The position numbers and the translations under genes are program-made. A model generated the notes under the pieces. The model was not told the origin of the DNA. It worked only from the letters and a program-made list of their open reading frames with translations, and did no database searches. DNA of 5,750 bases, taken from NCBI GenBank assembly GCA_003485885.1, contig DNHM01000019.1, positions 1-5,750 on the forward strand, written 5' to 3'. This document shows, in pieces, positions 5,544-5,750 of this stretch. The DNA comes from Acidimicrobiaceae bacterium. Its GTDB lineage: Bacteria > Actinomycetota > Acidimicrobiia > Acidimicrobiales > UBA10347. The first letter of the stretch is position 1; every line of letters starts with the position of its first letter.

Positions 5544-5750
5544 TCATGCTCGTGGTATCTCGTTGGTGTTGTCGTCCTGGGTGCACCACGGCACAAGGGC
5601 TCCGGCAGCGCGGTTGCAGGTCATAACCTGATCGAGAGTCACCCAGTGACGATCAGTGTTGGTGCTGCACGACTTGAGCCCACCGATATGCCTGAGTCCT
5701 AGCTCGCCCGAGCAGATAGATGTTTCTCCGAGGCAAAAAGGGAGGGTCGT
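5544..5750 (-). CDS. Possible C-terminal end of an unidentified cysteine-rich protein (runs off right edge)
   Basis: One − strand frame stays open from the window edge to a TGA at 5544-5546, giving 68 residues with five cysteines (6, 13, 28, 44 and 52 from the edge) and segments such as HWVTLDQVMTCNRAAG. About two thirds of third codon positions are G or C, compatible with coding. If real, the gene would end 54 bp before the P450 start on the same strand and could head the P450/hydrolase unit. However, a 68-codon open frame at this GC content is not rare by chance, the opposite strand in the same register is also open for about 53 codons, and no family is recognised. Otherwise 5490-5750 (261 bp) is noncoding upstream sequence of the P450. 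Confidence 0.3.
   Translation of the reverse strand, partial: TTLPFCLGETSICSGELGLRHIGGLKSCSTNTDRHWVTLDQVMTCNRAAGALVPWCTQDDNTNEIPRA
5617..5650. repeat. Two adjacent short palindromes upstream of the P450
   Basis: CAGGT-CATA-ACCTG (5617-5630) and GTCAC-CCA-GTGAC (5638-5650) lie 7 bp apart, about 130-160 bp upstream of the P450 start. Each has perfect 5-bp arms. They could be operator half-site pairs if this region is noncoding, or incidental features if the right-edge frame is a gene. The second resembles the palindrome at 4156-4167 but with a 3-nt rather than a 2-nt centre. Confidence 0.22.

Noticed and set aside
5546..5626. Short + strand frame with a WCCRPGC zinc-ribbon-like stretch
   Set aside because: Only 26 codons, no ribosome-binding site, and antisense to other candidate frames. 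The cysteine spacing alone is not enough.
5506..5631. Small + strand ORF of 41 codons starting MFAHWFDQRSIEV, divergent from the P450
   Set aside because: No ribosome-binding site at a usable distance, no recognised family, and it begins inside the probable P450 promoter region and overlaps the competing − strand frame.

Overview
The window looks like an ordinary stretch of actinobacterial chromosome. GC is moderately high (roughly 60% by eye). Supporting signs are the PAC2-family protein, a GDP-mannose dehydratase whose active-site motif ([14 protein letters not shown]) I recall from the mycobacterial enzyme, a P450 with an AGNET I-helix signature, GTG starts, and apparently leaderless genes. 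A mycobacterium is not required. An Acidimicrobiia-type lineage would fit, but that is only a guess. There is no RNA gene, insertion sequence, CRISPR array, phage gene or recognisable toxin/defence gene.

Layout, left to right. The window opens with the last 26 codons of a + strand gene. Its stop overlaps by 25 bp the end of a convergent − strand gene for a methyltransferase-like protein (57-680). Upstream of that, on the same strand, is a PAC2-family protein (759-1628). This is divergent from a + strand GNAT acetyltransferase (1720-2169). Both divergent genes start with GTG, have no Shine-Dalgarno sequence, and carry a TAnnnT hexamer exactly 6 nt before the start codon, so both are probably leaderless. 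The acetyltransferase converges on a GDP-mannose 4,6-dehydratase gene (gmd, 2216-3190, − strand), separated by 46 bp.

The right half is all − strand. A cytochrome P450 (4170-5489) is followed after 44 bp by a small alpha/beta hydrolase (3409-4125), a likely two-gene oxidation/hydrolysis unit. A 218-bp gap with a 7-bp inverted repeat then separates the hydrolase from gmd. At the right edge an open − strand frame (5544-5750) may be the C-terminus of another gene, but the evidence is weak.

The genes do not form one obvious pathway. P450 plus hydrolase suggests modification of a lipid, sterol or terpenoid-like compound. gmd supplies GDP-4-keto-6-deoxy-mannose for a deoxyhexose, but no epimerase/reductase or glycosyltransferase is visible. 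The PAC2, methyltransferase-like and GNAT genes are housekeeping or unknown. I found no convincing new multi-gene system. The points most worth a second look are the paired leaderless starts, an apparently long F-G region in the P450, the solitary gmd, and small inverted repeats around the P450/hydrolase unit.
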